Shown piece after piece: positions 1 through 8,962 of a stretch of DNA of 64,000 bases. Within the stretch, counting starts at the first letter, position 1, and each line of letters begins with the position of its first letter. The notes under the pieces were generated by a model. It was given only the letters and a program-made list of their open reading frames with translations, did no database searches and was not told where the DNA came from. The DNA is taken from NCBI RefSeq assembly GCF_010820665.1, contig NZ_JAAIKC010000003.1:62001-126000 (forward strand), given 5' to 3'. The translations under genes were made by a program, and so were the position numbers. Origin of the DNA: Paenibacillus sp. SYP-B3998. Its GTDB lineage: Bacteria > Bacillota > Bacilli > Paenibacillales > NBRC-103111.

Positions 1-7
1 GGGCGGT

Positions 8-625
8 TTACATATCGCGGAATAAACCAATAACGCGACCGAGAATTGTAACATGTTTCAGAAGAATCGGTTGTAAAGCAGAATTTTCTGGTTGTAGACG
101 AATATGATCGCGTTCCTTATAGAACCGTTTCACGGTAGCTTCATCATCCTCAGTCATTGCAACGACGATATCACCGTTATTAGCTGTCTGCTGTTGTTTA
201 ACAATAACGTAGTCACCGTTGTGGATACCAGCGTCAATCATACTATCTCCCATAACACTGAGCATAAATACGTTGTTGTCGCCTACTAAATGAGATGGAA
301 GAGGGAAGTAATCTTCAATGTTCTCTGTTGCAGTGATTGGTACACCTGCTGTTACTTTACCAATCAATGGCACACGAGCAACAGAGTGTGCGAAATTGCT
401 TTCGCTGCCATCCAAGCCTAAGATTTCTATCGCCCGAGGCTTTGTAGGATCGCGACGAATTAAACCCTTCTTTTCTAAACGCTCCAAATGCCCATGTACT
501 GTAGAACTGGAAGCTAGTCCAACAGCTTCGCCGATTTCTCTTACAGAAGGAGGATATCCCTTATCTTTCACTTCATTCTTAATGAAGTCCAATATTGCCT
601 GTTGTCGCTGTGAAATTTTGCTCAA
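8..625 (-). CDS. lexA: LexA SOS repressor
   Basis: Transcriptional repressor of the SOS regulon that self-cleaves when stimulated by RecA on single-stranded DNA. The 205 residues have the family length: an N-terminal winged helix (about 1-70, with [20 protein letters not shown] as recognition region) and a C-terminal S24 peptidase domain. The cleavage site Ala93-Gly94 lies in KVTAGVP, the nucleophile is Ser128 in GDSMIDAG, and the general base is Lys166 in ATVKRF. The start is TTG at 625, preceded by GGAGTGA at 9-base spacing; no better ATG exists. It is divergent from yneA, and the shared upstream region carries SOS boxes, so autoregulation is expected. Confidence 0.98.
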   Translation of the reverse strand: MSKISQRQQAILDFIKNEVKDKGYPPSVREIGEAVGLASSSTVHGHLERLEKKGLIRRDPTKPRAIEILGLDGSESNFAHSVARVPLIGKVTAGVPITATENIEDYFPLPSHLVGDNNVFMLSVMGDSMIDAGIHNGDYVIVKQQQTANNGDIVVAMTEDDEATVKRFYKERDHIRLQPENSALQPILLKHVTILGRVIGLFRDM

Positions 626-660
626 TTGTTATCACTCCAATTATGGTAATCATTAGCCAA

Positions 661-758
661 AGTATACCATAGAACCGGAGTTCGTACAAACATAAGTTCG
701 AGAAATAGATTGACTCAAACATGTGTTCGTGTTATTCTAAAAACAGAACAAATGTTTG
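661..758. promoter_or_regulatory. Divergent lexA/yneA promoters with four SOS boxes
   Basis: Four copies of the Bacillus-type LexA operator (CGAAC-N4-GTTCG) are readable: GAACCGGAGTTC at 672-683, CAAACATAAGTTCG at 687-700, CAAACATGTGTTCG at 716-729 and AGAACAAATGTTTG at 745-758. The lexA promoter on the minus strand is TTGTAC (684-689), 17 bases, TATACT (661-666), with the first box in its spacer. The yneA promoter on the plus strand is TTGACT (710-715), 17 bases, TATTCT (733-738), with the third box in its spacer. LexA bound there would block both promoters. Confidence 0.85.
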
Positions 759-772
759 GAGGTTGATTATTC

Positions 773-1165
773 ATGTATATAGCCTATTCTCACACAACGA
801 CATCAACGACACCTCATAGATCACTACACACATCAAACCGGATGAAACTCAACTCGAAGCTTGCAAAAAGATTGTTTGGTTTTTTTATGTTAGTTGTCAT
901 TCTTGGTGCTGTTTTCTCTTTCGGAGCCATAGTTCAGGCCTACGCAGGAGAAGGGAGTTCCATTACTACCTCCAAGGTGGACGTCTCATTGACAGTGAAG
1001 ACATATGAGCGTGTTGTTGTTCAGCGTGGAGATACGTTATGGAGAATCGCATCCACGCATCTGGATAAAGGCGGGAATATTCGCGCTTACATTGATCAAA
1101 TGTATAATTTCAATCGATTAAGCTCTAGCGTGCTTCAAGAGGGTCAGGTGTTACTACTCCCTTAA
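773..1165 (+). CDS. yneA: YneA-like SOS cell-division suppressor with LysM domain
   Basis: SOS-induced inhibitor of septation, as in B. subtilis YneA. The 130-residue protein has a Thr/Ser-rich N-terminus, one membrane segment at about 34-58 and a C-terminal LysM domain at about 80-130 (VVQRGDTLWRIAS), which would lie outside the membrane and touch peptidoglycan. The start ATG follows GGAGG at 758-762. The gene is divergent from lexA behind SOS boxes, which matches the known yneA context. The N-terminal tail of about 23 residues before Met24 is unusual, and translation from Met24 is possible. A terminator follows. Confidence 0.88.
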   Translation: MYIAYSHTTTSTTPHRSLHTSNRMKLNSKLAKRLFGFFMLVVILGAVFSFGAIVQAYAGEGSSITTSKVDVSLTVKTYERVVVQRGDTLWRIASTHLDKGGNIRAYIDQMYNFNRLSSSVLQEGQVLLLP

Positions 1166-1199
1166 TCGCTAGCTGTTGCTGCATATTTCTGCCGATGTT

Positions 1200-1230
1200 A
1201 GAAGCACGGGGGTGTTCCCGTGCTTCTTTT
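1200..1230 (+). terminator. Rho-independent terminator after yneA
   Basis: A ten-base-pair stem, GAAGCACGGG (1201-1210) against CCCGTGCTTC (1217-1226), has a six-base loop and is followed by TTTT. Confidence 0.9.
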
Positions 1231-1305
1231 TGGTTCCTTTCTTGACATTCTTTTAAGGGGATGGCAAAGTAATAGTCATACTGATTTTTAACAGGGAGGA
1301 TACTC

Positions 1306-1491
1306 ATGAGCGACAGCATAGATCAACATATTGAACGGATCAATGAGCTTGCACGTAAGGCAAAAACGGTAGGACTTACGGATGAGGAAATTGATGAGCG
1401 CAACGAGCTGAGAAAAAAATACATTGAAGCATTTCGTGGTAATCTGAAAATTCAACTTGATTCCATTAAGTTTGCTGACGAAGAGAGCTAG
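1306..1491 (+). CDS. ynzC: DUF896 protein, YnzC-like
   Basis: A 61-residue helical, charged protein of the DUF896 (YnzC/YozN) family, recognised from INELARKAK and LRKKYIEAFRGNLK. The molecular role is not established. In B. subtilis ynzC is the third gene of the SOS operon yneA-yneB-ynzC. Here the resolvase-like yneB is absent and a terminator separates ynzC from yneA. The start ATG follows GGGAGG at 1292-1297. Confidence 0.88.
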   Translation: MSDSIDQHIERINELARKAKTVGLTDEEIDERNELRKKYIEAFRGNLKIQLDSIKFADEES

Positions 1492-1529
1492 TTTTAATAT
1501 AGAAACAGCGCATTCAAAAGGGGAAATGA

Positions 1530-2324
1530 ATGATGACAGTGAAGGCCGTGCTTTTTGATTTAGATGATACGCTATTATGGGATGATCGTAGTGTGAAGGA
1601 AGCATTCGAAGCTACTTGCGCTGAAGCCGCCAAACTAGTAGAGGTGGAACCAAGTGCTTTGGAGAGGGCTGTTCGACAAGAAGCCCGTGCATTGTATGAA
1701 TCATTTGAAACGTTTCCGTTTACCAAAATGATCGGAATTAACCCTTTTGAAGGGCTGTGGGCGAACTTCACACAAGGAGACAAAGAGAATTTCCGCAAGT
1801 TAGAGAAGCTAGCGCCAGGGTATCGTACAGAAGCTTGGACACGCGGACTGCGAGCGTTAGGCATTGAGAATCGTGAGCTCGGTTATATGCTGGGTGAATT
1901 ATTTCCTAAGGAACGCAGAAGCCGTCCACTTGTCTATGAAGAAACATTTCGAGTGCTGGATTCTCTAAAAGGCAGCTATAAGCTCTTGCTCCTAACAAAC
2001 GGTTCTCCTGATTTGCAAAAAGAGAAGCTGGCTGGTGTTCCTCAAATTGCAGATTACTTTGATCATATTATTATCTCTGGGGAATTCGGTGAAGGCAAAC
2101 CAGCTGTTTCCATATTTCATCACGCGATGGGGCTGTTGAACATCGAGCCTCATGAGGGCATGATGATTGGGGACAAGCTGACTACGGATATACTGGGTTC
2201 AAACCGCGTCGGTATGCGTAATATTTGGATTAATCATCATGGACTTACGGGTGGAGATGAAATTGTTCCTGCCTTTGAAGTTTCACGTTTACAAGAAATT
2301 TTGCCAATTATCGCAAATGGCTAA
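1530..2324 (+). CDS. HAD-family hydrolase (haloacid dehalogenase-like phosphatase)
   Basis: A cytoplasmic HAD-superfamily phosphohydrolase of 264 residues. Motif I is FDLDDTLLW (about residues 9-17) with the Asp nucleophile and acid/base Asp. Motif II is LLLLTNGSP, motif III is the Lys in GEFGEGKP, and motif IV is MIGDKLTTD. A helical cap lies between motifs I and II. The substrate cannot be told; YjjG/YsaA-type nucleotidases are the nearest general shape. The start is the first of two adjacent Met codons, after AAAAGGGG. It shares a bidirectional terminator with mtnD. Confidence 0.85.
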   Translation: MMTVKAVLFDLDDTLLWDDRSVKEAFEATCAEAAKLVEVEPSALERAVRQEARALYESFETFPFTKMIGINPFEGLWANFTQGDKENFRKLEKLAPGYRTEAWTRGLRALGIENRELGYMLGELFPKERRSRPLVYEETFRVLDSLKGSYKLLLLTNGSPDLQKEKLAGVPQIADYFDHIIISGEFGEGKPAVSIFHHAMGLLNIEPHEGMMIGDKLTTDILGSNRVGMRNIWINHHGLTGGDEIVPAFEVSRLQEILPIIANG

Positions 2325-2340
2325 ACAACGTTAGTACCAA

Positions 2341-2390
2341 AAAGCCCAACGAATTTTCAGGATCTTTGTTCCTGAGACGTTGGGCTTTTT
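2341..2390. terminator. Bidirectional terminator between HAD gene and mtnD
   Basis: AAGCCCAACG (2342-2351) pairs with CGTTGGGCTT (2378-2387) around an inner CAGGA/TCCTG stem. Plus-strand T tracts follow, and the opposite side has an A/T-rich end, so both converging genes could stop here. Confidence 0.88.
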
Positions 2391-2400
2391 TTATAATATG

Positions 2401-2943
2401 CTATGCTTTAATAAATTCCGGATCATCAATGTTATAAGCGACCCAACCGTCTTTTTCGATAAAGAGGCGAACAGCTACAATTTGACGATTGTCCATCAGT
2501 GTGAAGAAATGGTTCGTGTTTTCAGGAACGGAAATAACATCTCCTGGCTCTAACTCAACATCGAAGTATCCAACTTCACCTTCGGATTTAATAATGAAAA
2601 TACCTTTGCCGGATACGATCGCGCGAATTTCATCTTCCGTGTGTGTATGCACTTGCTCGAATTTAGTGAGCAATTCTTCGATCTTAGGCGTAGAGTCAGA
2701 TAGAGAAATAACGTCCCAGATCTCATAACCTCTTCGTGCAGCAAGATCGCGAATTTCTTCTTCGTAGGTGCTGATGATTTGCGCTTTTTCTTCATCGCTT
2801 AGAATGAATTTTTCGCGAAGTGCCTCAGGTAGCTTGGTAGGCTCCCAGTGTTCGTAGACAACATTTTGACTATCCAAGAAGGCTTTGACCTGGTCTTCGC
2901 CTTCAATGCGCTCGTTTGTGTTGCGAATTCGGATTTGTGCCAT
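2401..2943 (-). CDS. mtnD: Acireductone dioxygenase
   Basis: Oxygenates acireductone in the methionine salvage pathway. The Fe form gives the 2-keto precursor of methionine plus formate. The 180 residues form a cupin with metal motif HTHTEDEIR (about residues 98-106), that is His-x-His-x3-4-Glu, and a second His in NTNHFF. The length is normal for the family. The gene stands alone on the minus strand next to metH rather than with mtnW/X/B, so the other salvage genes must lie elsewhere. An ATG start with GAGGG upstream and a clear promoter support the call. Confidence 0.95.
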   Translation of the reverse strand: MAQIRIRNTNERIEGEDQVKAFLDSQNVVYEHWEPTKLPEALREKFILSDEEKAQIISTYEEEIRDLAARRGYEIWDVISLSDSTPKIEELLTKFEQVHTHTEDEIRAIVSGKGIFIIKSEGEVGYFDVELEPGDVISVPENTNHFFTLMDNRQIVAVRLFIEKDGWVAYNIDDPEFIKA

Positions 2944-2976
2944 GTTCCATCCCTCTTTCTATGTAAATATACTTGT

Positions 2977-3005
2977 ATTATAGTGGAAATGAAGCTGGAT
3001 GTCGA
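2977..3005 (-). promoter_or_regulatory. Probable sigma-A promoter of mtnD
   Basis: On the minus strand, TCGACA (3000-3005) is followed by 17 bases and then TATAAT (2977-2982), about 35 bases upstream of the mtnD start. I see no S-box riboswitch between the promoter and the gene. Confidence 0.6.
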
Positions 3006-3062
3006 TGGATATGGATAAATAATTCCGATATATCCAATGGGAAAAATATATAATTCAAATTC

Positions 3063-3091
3063 TTTTCATAGAAGCAGTATTCTGTTAGAAT
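3063..3091 (+). promoter_or_regulatory. Possible sigma-A promoter of metH
   Basis: TTTTCA (3063-3068), 17 bases, TAGAAT (3086-3091), about 70 bases before the metH start. The -35 matches the consensus at four of six positions. The leader is too short for an S-box and shows no such fold. Confidence 0.4.
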
Positions 3092-3162
3092 AATTCTTAA
3101 TATATTTTGTCGATAAAACGGGTTTATTTCTGCTTTACGCCAAGTTGAAAGGGAGTCACGAA

Positions 3163-6100
3163 ATGATCAAAATACCGATTCAAGAGCAGTTAAAGAAAAA
3201 AATTATGATCCTCGACGGCGCCATGGGCACAATGATTCAACAGGAGGATTTAACCGCTGACGATTTCGGAGGGGATGATCTCGACGGTTGTAACGAGATT
3301 CTTTGTGTTACCCGGCCGGATGTCATTCGTAAAATACATGAAGCTTATTTCGCGGCAGGCGCGGATATGGTAGAAACAAATACATTTGGAACGACTAGCG
3401 TCGTGTTGGCGGAGTATGATTTGCAGGATCGTCATCGTGAGTTGAATTTAGCGGCAGCGAAATTAGCAATAGAAGCAGCTAACAAATATTCAACGCCAGA
3501 ATGGCCCAGGTATGTTGTCGGTGCGATGGGACCTACAACCAAGACGTTATCGGTAACTGGAGGCGTAACCTTTGAAGAACTCGAGGAAAGCTATTACCAA
3601 CAGGCTTTGGCGCTAGTAGAAGCTGGTGTTGATGCCATGCTGCTTGAGACTTCGCAAGATACGCTCAACGTGAAAGCGGGTAGCATCGGGATTCGTAGAG
3701 CGTTTGAGACAACCGGTGTGAAGCTGCCGATTATGATTTCTGGAACGATTGAGCCCATGGGTACAACGCTGGCCGGACAAAATATCGAATCGTTCTATAT
3801 TTCATTGGAACATTTGGAGCCTATATCCATAGGATTGAATTGTGCAACAGGGCCAGAGTTCATGCGGGATCATATTCGTACACTTTCTGGGATTGCGCAA
3901 ACAGCGATAAGTTGTTACCCCAATGCCGGGCTGCCGGATGAGAATGGACATTACCATGAGTCGCCAGAATCACTAGCCAAGAAAATGGCAGGATTCGCCG
4001 AGCAAGGTTGGCTCAACATTGCCGGAGGCTGCTGTGGGACGACGCCGGATCATATTCGTGCCATGGCTGAAACATTAGGTCAATATAAGCCAAGAACGCA
4101 ATACGGAACCCATCCACCTGCCGTTTCCGGTATTGAAACCGTCTTTATTGAACCTGAAAATCGACCTATCATGGTCGGAGAACGGACAAATATTTCCGGT
4201 TCCCGGAAATTCAAACGTTTAATTAAAGAAGGTAAGTTTGAAGAAGGCTCTGAAATCGCGCGTAATCAGGTGAAAAATGGTGCTCACGTCATTGATATCA
4301 ACTTGCAAGATACAGATATTGACGAAGCCTATGCGATTGAGGAGTTTATGCAGGAAGTCGTGAAGAAAGTTAAAGTGCCACTCATGATTGATTCCACCTA
4401 TGACCACATCATCGAGTTAGGCTTGAAATATTCACAAGGTAAAGCGATCATCAACTCCATCAATTTGGAGGATGGAGAAACGAAATTTGAGGGTATTCTA
4501 CCGCTGATTCATCGTTATGGAGCTGCTGTAGTTTGTATTCTCATCGATGAGCGCGGGCAGGCCGTATCTCGTGAAGCGAAAATTGAAGTAGCGACGCGTT
4601 CCTATGAACTTTTGACACAGAAATACGGGATGAACCCGGAAGATATTATTTTTGATCCGAATATGTTCCCGGTTGGTTCAGGTGATCCCCAATATATTGG
4701 TTCCGCAGTAGAAACGATAGAAGGCATTCGCATGATCAAAGAGAAGTATCCTACGGCTAAAACGATCCTGGGGTTAAGTAATATTTCCTTTGGTTTACCA
4801 GATGCTGGTCGTGAAGTATTGAACTCGGTATATTTGTACCATTGTACGAAGGCTGGTTTAGATTACGCAATCGTTAACACGGAAAAGCTTGAGCGTTACG
4901 CTTCGATCCCAGAAACAGAGCGCAAGCTTGCCGAAGAATTGATTTACAATACGAACGATCAAACATTGGCGGAATTCGTTGCACATTTCAGGGAGAAAAA
5001 GGTTGAGAAGAAGGAAAAAATATCGAACCTTTCCTTGGAGGAAAGGCTTGGTTCTTATGTCGTAGAAGGAACGAAAGAAGGACTTATCCCCGATTTAGAG
5101 ATTGCGCTACAAAAGTATTCGCCGCTTGAAGTGATCAACGGTCCTCTGATGAAGGGGATGGAGGAAGTGGGAAGGCTTTTTAATAACAATGAGTTGATCG
5201 TCGCGGAAGTGCTGCAAAGCGCTGAGGTAATGAAGGCATCCGTTACTTATCTTGAACCTTTTATGGAGAAGTCAGAAACCGCGGTTAAAGGGAAAATTAT
5301 TTTGGCGACGGTCAAAGGCGACGTGCATGATATTGGGAAAAATCTAGTCGAAATTATACTTTCAAATAATGGCTATAAGATTGTAAATTTAGGGATTAAA
5401 GTACCGCCAGAGCAAATTATTGAAGCTTATCGGAGAGAGAAGCCTGATGCAATTGGCTTATCTGGTCTACTTGTGAAATCCGCACAGCAGATGGTTATCA
5501 CAGCACAGGATTTACGTACCGCTGGCGTCGATGTGCCTATTATGGTCGGTGGCGCAGCGCTTACCCGTAAATTTACAAAGACGCGCATCCAGCCGGAATA
5601 TGAGGGTGTTGTGTTGTATGCCAAAGATGCAATGGATGGGCTGGATATCGCTAATAAGCTTAGTGACCCAGAGCAGCGTAAGCGTCTCATTCAGGAATTG
5701 AGAGAGAGCAAAGAGTCCGATGTTATGGATGCTGGCAAGAAAGAAGAGCTCATGCCGAAGCTCACCCGTGTGAAATCATCGTCAGTAAATAAAGAACTGC
5801 CTGTGAATGTTCCGCAGGATTTAGAACGCCATGTACTGCGTGATTATCCAATCAGTCATTTGATGCCTTATGTCAACATGCAGATGTTGTTGGGTCATCA
5901 CCTTGGCTTGAAGGGTAAGGTGGAACAACTGCTAGGCGATAAAGATGCGAAAGCGATGCAGCTTAAAGATACAGTGGATTCCATTTTGTATGCCGCCCAA
6001 AAGGAAGGCATAATAAAGGCGCACGGCATGTACCGTTTCTTCCCTGCGCAATCAAGCGGTGACAATGTGATTGTATATGATCCAGCGGATCATACGAAAG

Positions 6101-6600
6101 TGGTTGAAACTTTCACCTTCCCGCGGCAGGATAAAGAGCCGTATCTCTGTTTAGCTGATTATCTAAAATCTGTGGAAAGTGGGCAGATGGACTACGTTGG
6201 GTTCCTGCTTGTAACCGCTGGGCACGGTATTAACGATCTTGCCAAAGAATGGCGCGACAAAGGCGATTACCTGAAATCACATGCCTTGCAATCGACCGCA
6301 CTTGAAGTGGCTGAAGGATTTGCAGAGCGGGTTCACCATATCATGCGTGATGTGATCGGCATTCCAGATCGGCCTGATATGACAATGCAGGAGCGTTTTG
6401 GGGCGAAATATATCGGACAACGCTTCTCTTTTGGTTATCCGGCTTGCCCGAGTCTTGACGATCAAGCGAAATTGTTTGCTTTGTTGACGCCGGAGGATAT
6501 CGGTGTGGAGCTCACGGAATCAATGATGATGGAGCCAGAAGCCTCTGTTTCCGCCATTGTATTCGCTCATCCGGAAGCCCGTTATTTTAACGTAGGTTAA
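3163..6600 (+). CDS. metH: Cobalamin-dependent methionine synthase
   Basis: Transfers a methyl group from 5-methyltetrahydrofolate to homocysteine through methylcobalamin. All modules are present in 1145 residues. The homocysteine domain (about 1-320) has zinc cysteines in GLNCATG and GGCCGTTP. The pterin domain (about 340-600) contains GERTNISGSRKF. The B12 cap and Rossmann domain carry DVHDIGKN with the cobalt-ligating His. The C-terminal AdoMet activation domain contains RFSFGYPACP. I chose ATG 3163 because AAAGGGAG sits eight bases upstream; a TTG six codons earlier lacks a ribosome site. The gene is followed by a terminator. Confidence 0.97.
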   Translation: MIKIPIQEQLKKKIMILDGAMGTMIQQEDLTADDFGGDDLDGCNEILCVTRPDVIRKIHEAYFAAGADMVETNTFGTTSVVLAEYDLQDRHRELNLAAAKLAIEAANKYSTPEWPRYVVGAMGPTTKTLSVTGGVTFEELEESYYQQALALVEAGVDAMLLETSQDTLNVKAGSIGIRRAFETTGVKLPIMISGTIEPMGTTLAGQNIESFYISLEHLEPISIGLNCATGPEFMRDHIRTLSGIAQTAISCYPNAGLPDENGHYHESPESLAKKMAGFAEQGWLNIAGGCCGTTPDHIRAMAETLGQYKPRTQYGTHPPAVSGIETVFIEPENRPIMVGERTNISGSRKFKRLIKEGKFEEGSEIARNQVKNGAHVIDINLQDTDIDEAYAIEEFMQEVVKKVKVPLMIDSTYDHIIELGLKYSQGKAIINSINLEDGETKFEGILPLIHRYGAAVVCILIDERGQAVSREAKIEVATRSYELLTQKYGMNPEDIIFDPNMFPVGSGDPQYIGSAVETIEGIRMIKEKYPTAKTILGLSNISFGLPDAGREVLNSVYLYHCTKAGLDYAIVNTEKLERYASIPETERKLAEELIYNTNDQTLAEFVAHFREKKVEKKEKISNLSLEERLGSYVVEGTKEGLIPDLEIALQKYSPLEVINGPLMKGMEEVGRLFNNNELIVAEVLQSAEVMKASVTYLEPFMEKSETAVKGKIILATVKGDVHDIGKNLVEIILSNNGYKIVNLGIKVPPEQIIEAYRREKPDAIGLSGLLVKSAQQMVITAQDLRTAGVDVPIMVGGAALTRKFTKTRIQPEYEGVVLYAKDAMDGLDIANKLSDPEQRKRLIQELRESKESDVMDAGKKEELMPKLTRVKSSSVNKELPVNVPQDLERHVLRDYPISHLMPYVNMQMLLGHHLGLKGKVEQLLGDKDAKAMQLKDTVDSILYAAQKEGIIKAHGMYRFFPAQSSGDNVIVYDPADHTKVVETFTFPRQDKEPYLCLADYLKSVESGQMDYVGFLLVTAGHGINDLAKEWRDKGDYLKSHALQSTALEVAEGFAERVHHIMRDVIGIPDRPDMTMQERFGAKYIGQRFSFGYPACPSLDDQAKLFALLTPEDIGVELTESMMMEPEASVSAIVFAHPEARYFNVG

Positions 6601-6634
6601 TTGCGGCATGTAAGAGAGCTGTGTATCCAAAGTA

Positions 6635-6690
6635 AAAGCGAGGCTGACTGCTCGAACTTCAATGTTCAGCAGCGTACCTCGCTTTTTGTT
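6635..6690 (+). terminator. Terminator after metH
   Basis: AAAGCGAGG (from about 6636) pairs with CCTCGCTTT (from about 6677) with an inner imperfect stem, followed by TTTTTG. Confidence 0.85.
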
Positions 6691-6791
6691 TCGGGATGTC
6701 GGAGTTTGACTTCTCGGCCGAATTGAATTAGCATTTTTGTGAAATAATGCGAACCTGAAATGGCAATTGCAGATAGATTGGAGTTAAAGAA

Positions 6792-7721
6792 GTGGAACTA
6801 TATTTTCTAGGCACAGGGGCAGGTATGCCCTCTAAACAACGCAATGTAACCGCAATTGCGCTGAATTTGTTGGATGAGCGGGGCTTTTACTGGTTATTTG
6901 ATTGCGGAGAAGGCACGCAGCAGCAAATCTTGCACTCATCTGTAAAGCTCGGGCGTACCGAGAAATTATTTATCACGCATCTTCATGGCGATCATGTATA
7001 TGGACTTCCGGGGCTGCTGACTAGTCGCTCTTATTTAGGGGGGGACACACCGCTAACGGTCTATGGACCTGTAGGCCTTAAAAGCTTCATTGACACGGCA
7101 TTAGCGGTAAGTGGAGCTCATCTGACCTATACACTTCAGATTGTAGAGATAACGGAAGAAGGTTTGATATTTGAAGATGAAACGTTCCGCGTTGAAACGG
7201 CACGTCTTGAGCATCGAATTGAATGTTTTGGCTATCGGATTGTGGAGAAGGATCAACCTGGAAAGTTGTTAATGGAAAAGCTTAAAGGATTGGGTGTACC
7301 CGCTGGACCGATTTATGGTCAATTGAAGCAAGGGCTTAGCGTACAACTAGAAGATGGACGCACGCTACATGGGTCCGATTATCTAGGGGCACCCATTCCA
7401 GGCCGGATTGTTGTTATACTGGGAGATACACGCTACTGCCATGGGGCAAAGCACTTAGCCCAAGGCGCTGACGTATTGGTGCATGAGGCAACGTTTGCCA
7501 TGGACAAGCAGGAGCTTGCCTATTCGTTTGATCATGCGACTTCTGTAGACGCAGCGAGAACCGCAGAGGAAGCAGGAGCTGACGCACTGATCTTGACACA
7601 TATAAGCTCTCGTTACCAAGGTGAGGACACAGATCTGCTGCTTCAAGAAGCTCGAAACCTACATGAGAATACCTTTGTAGCTAAAGATTTTTGGAGCTTC
7701 GAAGTACCTCGTAAAGTCTAA
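6792..7721 (+). CDS. rnz: Ribonuclease Z (tRNA 3'-end endonuclease)
   Basis: Metallo-beta-lactamase-fold endonuclease that removes 3' trailers from tRNA precursors. The 309 residues match the short bacterial form. The zinc motif [14 protein letters not shown] (HxHxDH) lies at about residue 62, the exosite-type region at about 150-180, and later metal ligands are in GDTRYC and LTHISSRY. The start is GTG, set by GGAG at 6780-6783. It is monocistronic between terminators. Confidence 0.95.
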   Translation: MELYFLGTGAGMPSKQRNVTAIALNLLDERGFYWLFDCGEGTQQQILHSSVKLGRTEKLFITHLHGDHVYGLPGLLTSRSYLGGDTPLTVYGPVGLKSFIDTALAVSGAHLTYTLQIVEITEEGLIFEDETFRVETARLEHRIECFGYRIVEKDQPGKLLMEKLKGLGVPAGPIYGQLKQGLSVQLEDGRTLHGSDYLGAPIPGRIVVILGDTRYCHGAKHLAQGADVLVHEATFAMDKQELAYSFDHATSVDAARTAEEAGADALILTHISSRYQGEDTDLLLQEARNLHENTFVAKDFWSFEVPRKV

Positions 7722-7729
7722 AAGGGAAA

Positions 7730-7761
7730 GCCTTTCCATTATTTGGAGAGGCCTTTTTTCG
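7730..7761 (+). terminator. Terminator after rnz
   Basis: GCCTTTCCA pairs with TGGAGAGGC (one G-T wobble), followed by CTTTTTTC. Confidence 0.8.
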
Positions 7762-7837
7762 TTCTTGAGTGGTTTAGGCAAATATTAAGCTTTCCTCTCA
7801 TATGCTATCCGAAAGAGACGCGTATAGAGGTGACTTG

Positions 7838-7939
7838 ATGGGAATTTCGCTGGCTGAGGTGCTGCTTTCTGTGTTTATGTCCGCCATTTTTTATGTGATG
7901 TTGAAAGAAATCAGAAATGCTTACAAAGACTCCCCGTAG
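7838..7939 (+). CDS. Possible 33-residue membrane peptide
   Basis: An ATG seven bases after AGAGGTG opens a 33-codon frame. It encodes a hydrophobic helix at about residues 4-22 followed by a charged tail (KEIRNAYKDSP). A terminator lies about 80 bases after the stop, which supports a transcribed unit of its own. The family is not recognised. It could be a small membrane protein, but coding is unproven. Confidence 0.4.
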   Translation: MGISLAEVLLSVFMSAIFYVMLKEIRNAYKDSP

Positions 7940-8018
7940 TGGCTGTATGCTGCTACAGCTTGGACGTAAATTAATTTTCATTTATTGGTGGATTCTTATT
8001 AAGCTATCAATCATTAGG

Positions 8019-8058
8019 GAAACAGAGCTTGTGACAGAGTTCTGTTTCTTTGTTTTTT
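8019..8058 (+). terminator. Terminator before the olsB-like operon
   Basis: GAAACAGA (8019-8026) pairs with TCTGTTTC (8041-8048) across a 14-base loop and is followed by TTTGTTTTTT. It probably ends the transcript of the small ORF at 7838. Confidence 0.75.
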
Positions 8059-8063
8059 GAAAA

Positions 8064-8115
8064 ATTGTAAAAACATTACAAAAGCTTTACAACACGAAAA
8101 CGATCGCTTAATAAT
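8064..8115 (+). promoter_or_regulatory. PhoP-box-like direct repeats and promoter of the olsB-like operon
   Basis: Three hexamers occur at an exact 11-base period: ATTGTA (8064-8069), ATTACA (8075-8080) and TTTACA (8086-8091). The last fits the Bacillus PhoP half-site TT[ATC]A[CT]A fully, the second at five of six and the first at four of six. TTTACA is also a good -35; eighteen bases later comes AATAAT (8110-8115) as a -10. The placement is that of a PhoP-activated promoter. That it binds PhoP is inference. Confidence 0.5.
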
Positions 8116-8170
8116 CCTTTGTTAACCTTAAATTATTAAATCCTAGTTTCTCTAGAAAGGCGTGTGGAAG

Positions 8171-8941
8171 ATGAGTCAAACGCTTCTGAATACGGCGCCG
8201 CAGCATGCCAAGCTGTCTGTCATGATTGCGACAACCGCACAAGAAATTGAACAGGCTATGCGTTTAAGGTATGAAGTGTTTGTGGAAGAAGAGAAAAACA
8301 TGCGGTTGCTAAACGAAGAAGGTTTGGAGAAAGACGCCTACGATGCTTATTGCGATCATTTGATCGTCAAAGATTTGGATACGAATCAGGTGGTTGGCAC
8401 ATACCGATTGCTCCCTGGTGATCGCGCTTTAACCGGAATTGGATTTTACTCAGAAACGGAATTCGATCTAACCCGATATGCGTCTTACAAAAGCCAAACC
8501 CTAGAACTTGGCCGCAGCTGCATTGCTCCTGAGTTTCGTGGAGGTAAAGCAATCCAGCTTCTATGGGAGGGGATCGCTGCATACATAAGCGAACGTAATT
8601 ATTCCTATCTAATTGGTTGTGCCAGTGTGCACATGAACAATTTAGATGATCTTAATTTAATATATACCATGCTGCGCAAGAAGGAAGTATTGACGGATCG
8701 TTTTGGTGTTAGTCCGCTGCCGACCCATCGTATTCCAGGACTTGCGATGCTGGACATTGAATGCAATGAGAAGGATGTGTTCCGTAAACTGCCGCCACTA
8801 ATGAAAGGCTATCAATGGTTAGGCGCTGAAATCGGTGGAGATCCAGCCTATGACGAATTATTTCAGACCGTAGATTTTTTTATTATTTTGCAAAAAGATC
8901 GAGTGACGCGCAGATACAAGCGCCATTTCCTCAATACTTAA
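8171..8941 (+). CDS. OlsB-like GNAT N-acyltransferase (ornithine/amino-acid lipid synthesis)
   Basis: A 256-residue GNAT-fold acyltransferase of the OlsB family (Acetyltransf_5). Members N-acylate ornithine or another amino acid with 3-hydroxyacyl-ACP, the first step of aminolipid formation. Family marks are RLRYEVFVEE, DAYCDHLIV, VVGTYRLLPG, LELGRSCIAPEFRGG and, near the C-terminus, GYQWLGAEIGGDPAYD and RRYKRHF. ATG 8171 is preferred over GTG 8162 because AAAGG is ten bases before the ATG and only one before the GTG. It is the first gene of a three-gene operon with a second acyltransferase 21 bases downstream. The amino-acid substrate cannot be read from the sequence. Confidence 0.8.
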   Translation: MSQTLLNTAPQHAKLSVMIATTAQEIEQAMRLRYEVFVEEEKNMRLLNEEGLEKDAYDAYCDHLIVKDLDTNQVVGTYRLLPGDRALTGIGFYSETEFDLTRYASYKSQTLELGRSCIAPEFRGGKAIQLLWEGIAAYISERNYSYLIGCASVHMNNLDDLNLIYTMLRKKEVLTDRFGVSPLPTHRIPGLAMLDIECNEKDVFRKLPPLMKGYQWLGAEIGGDPAYDELFQTVDFFIILQKDRVTRRYKRHFLNT

Positions 8942-8962
8942 AGAGATAGGGAGGGGATCGTT

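Noticed and set aside
3145..3162. TTG start six codons upstream for metH
   Set aside because: No ribosome site before it, whereas AAAGGGAG is well spaced for ATG 3163.
2944..3162. S-box (SAM-I) riboswitch before metH or mtnD
   Set aside because: Looked for because both genes belong to methionine metabolism; the leaders are too short and lack the conserved stems.
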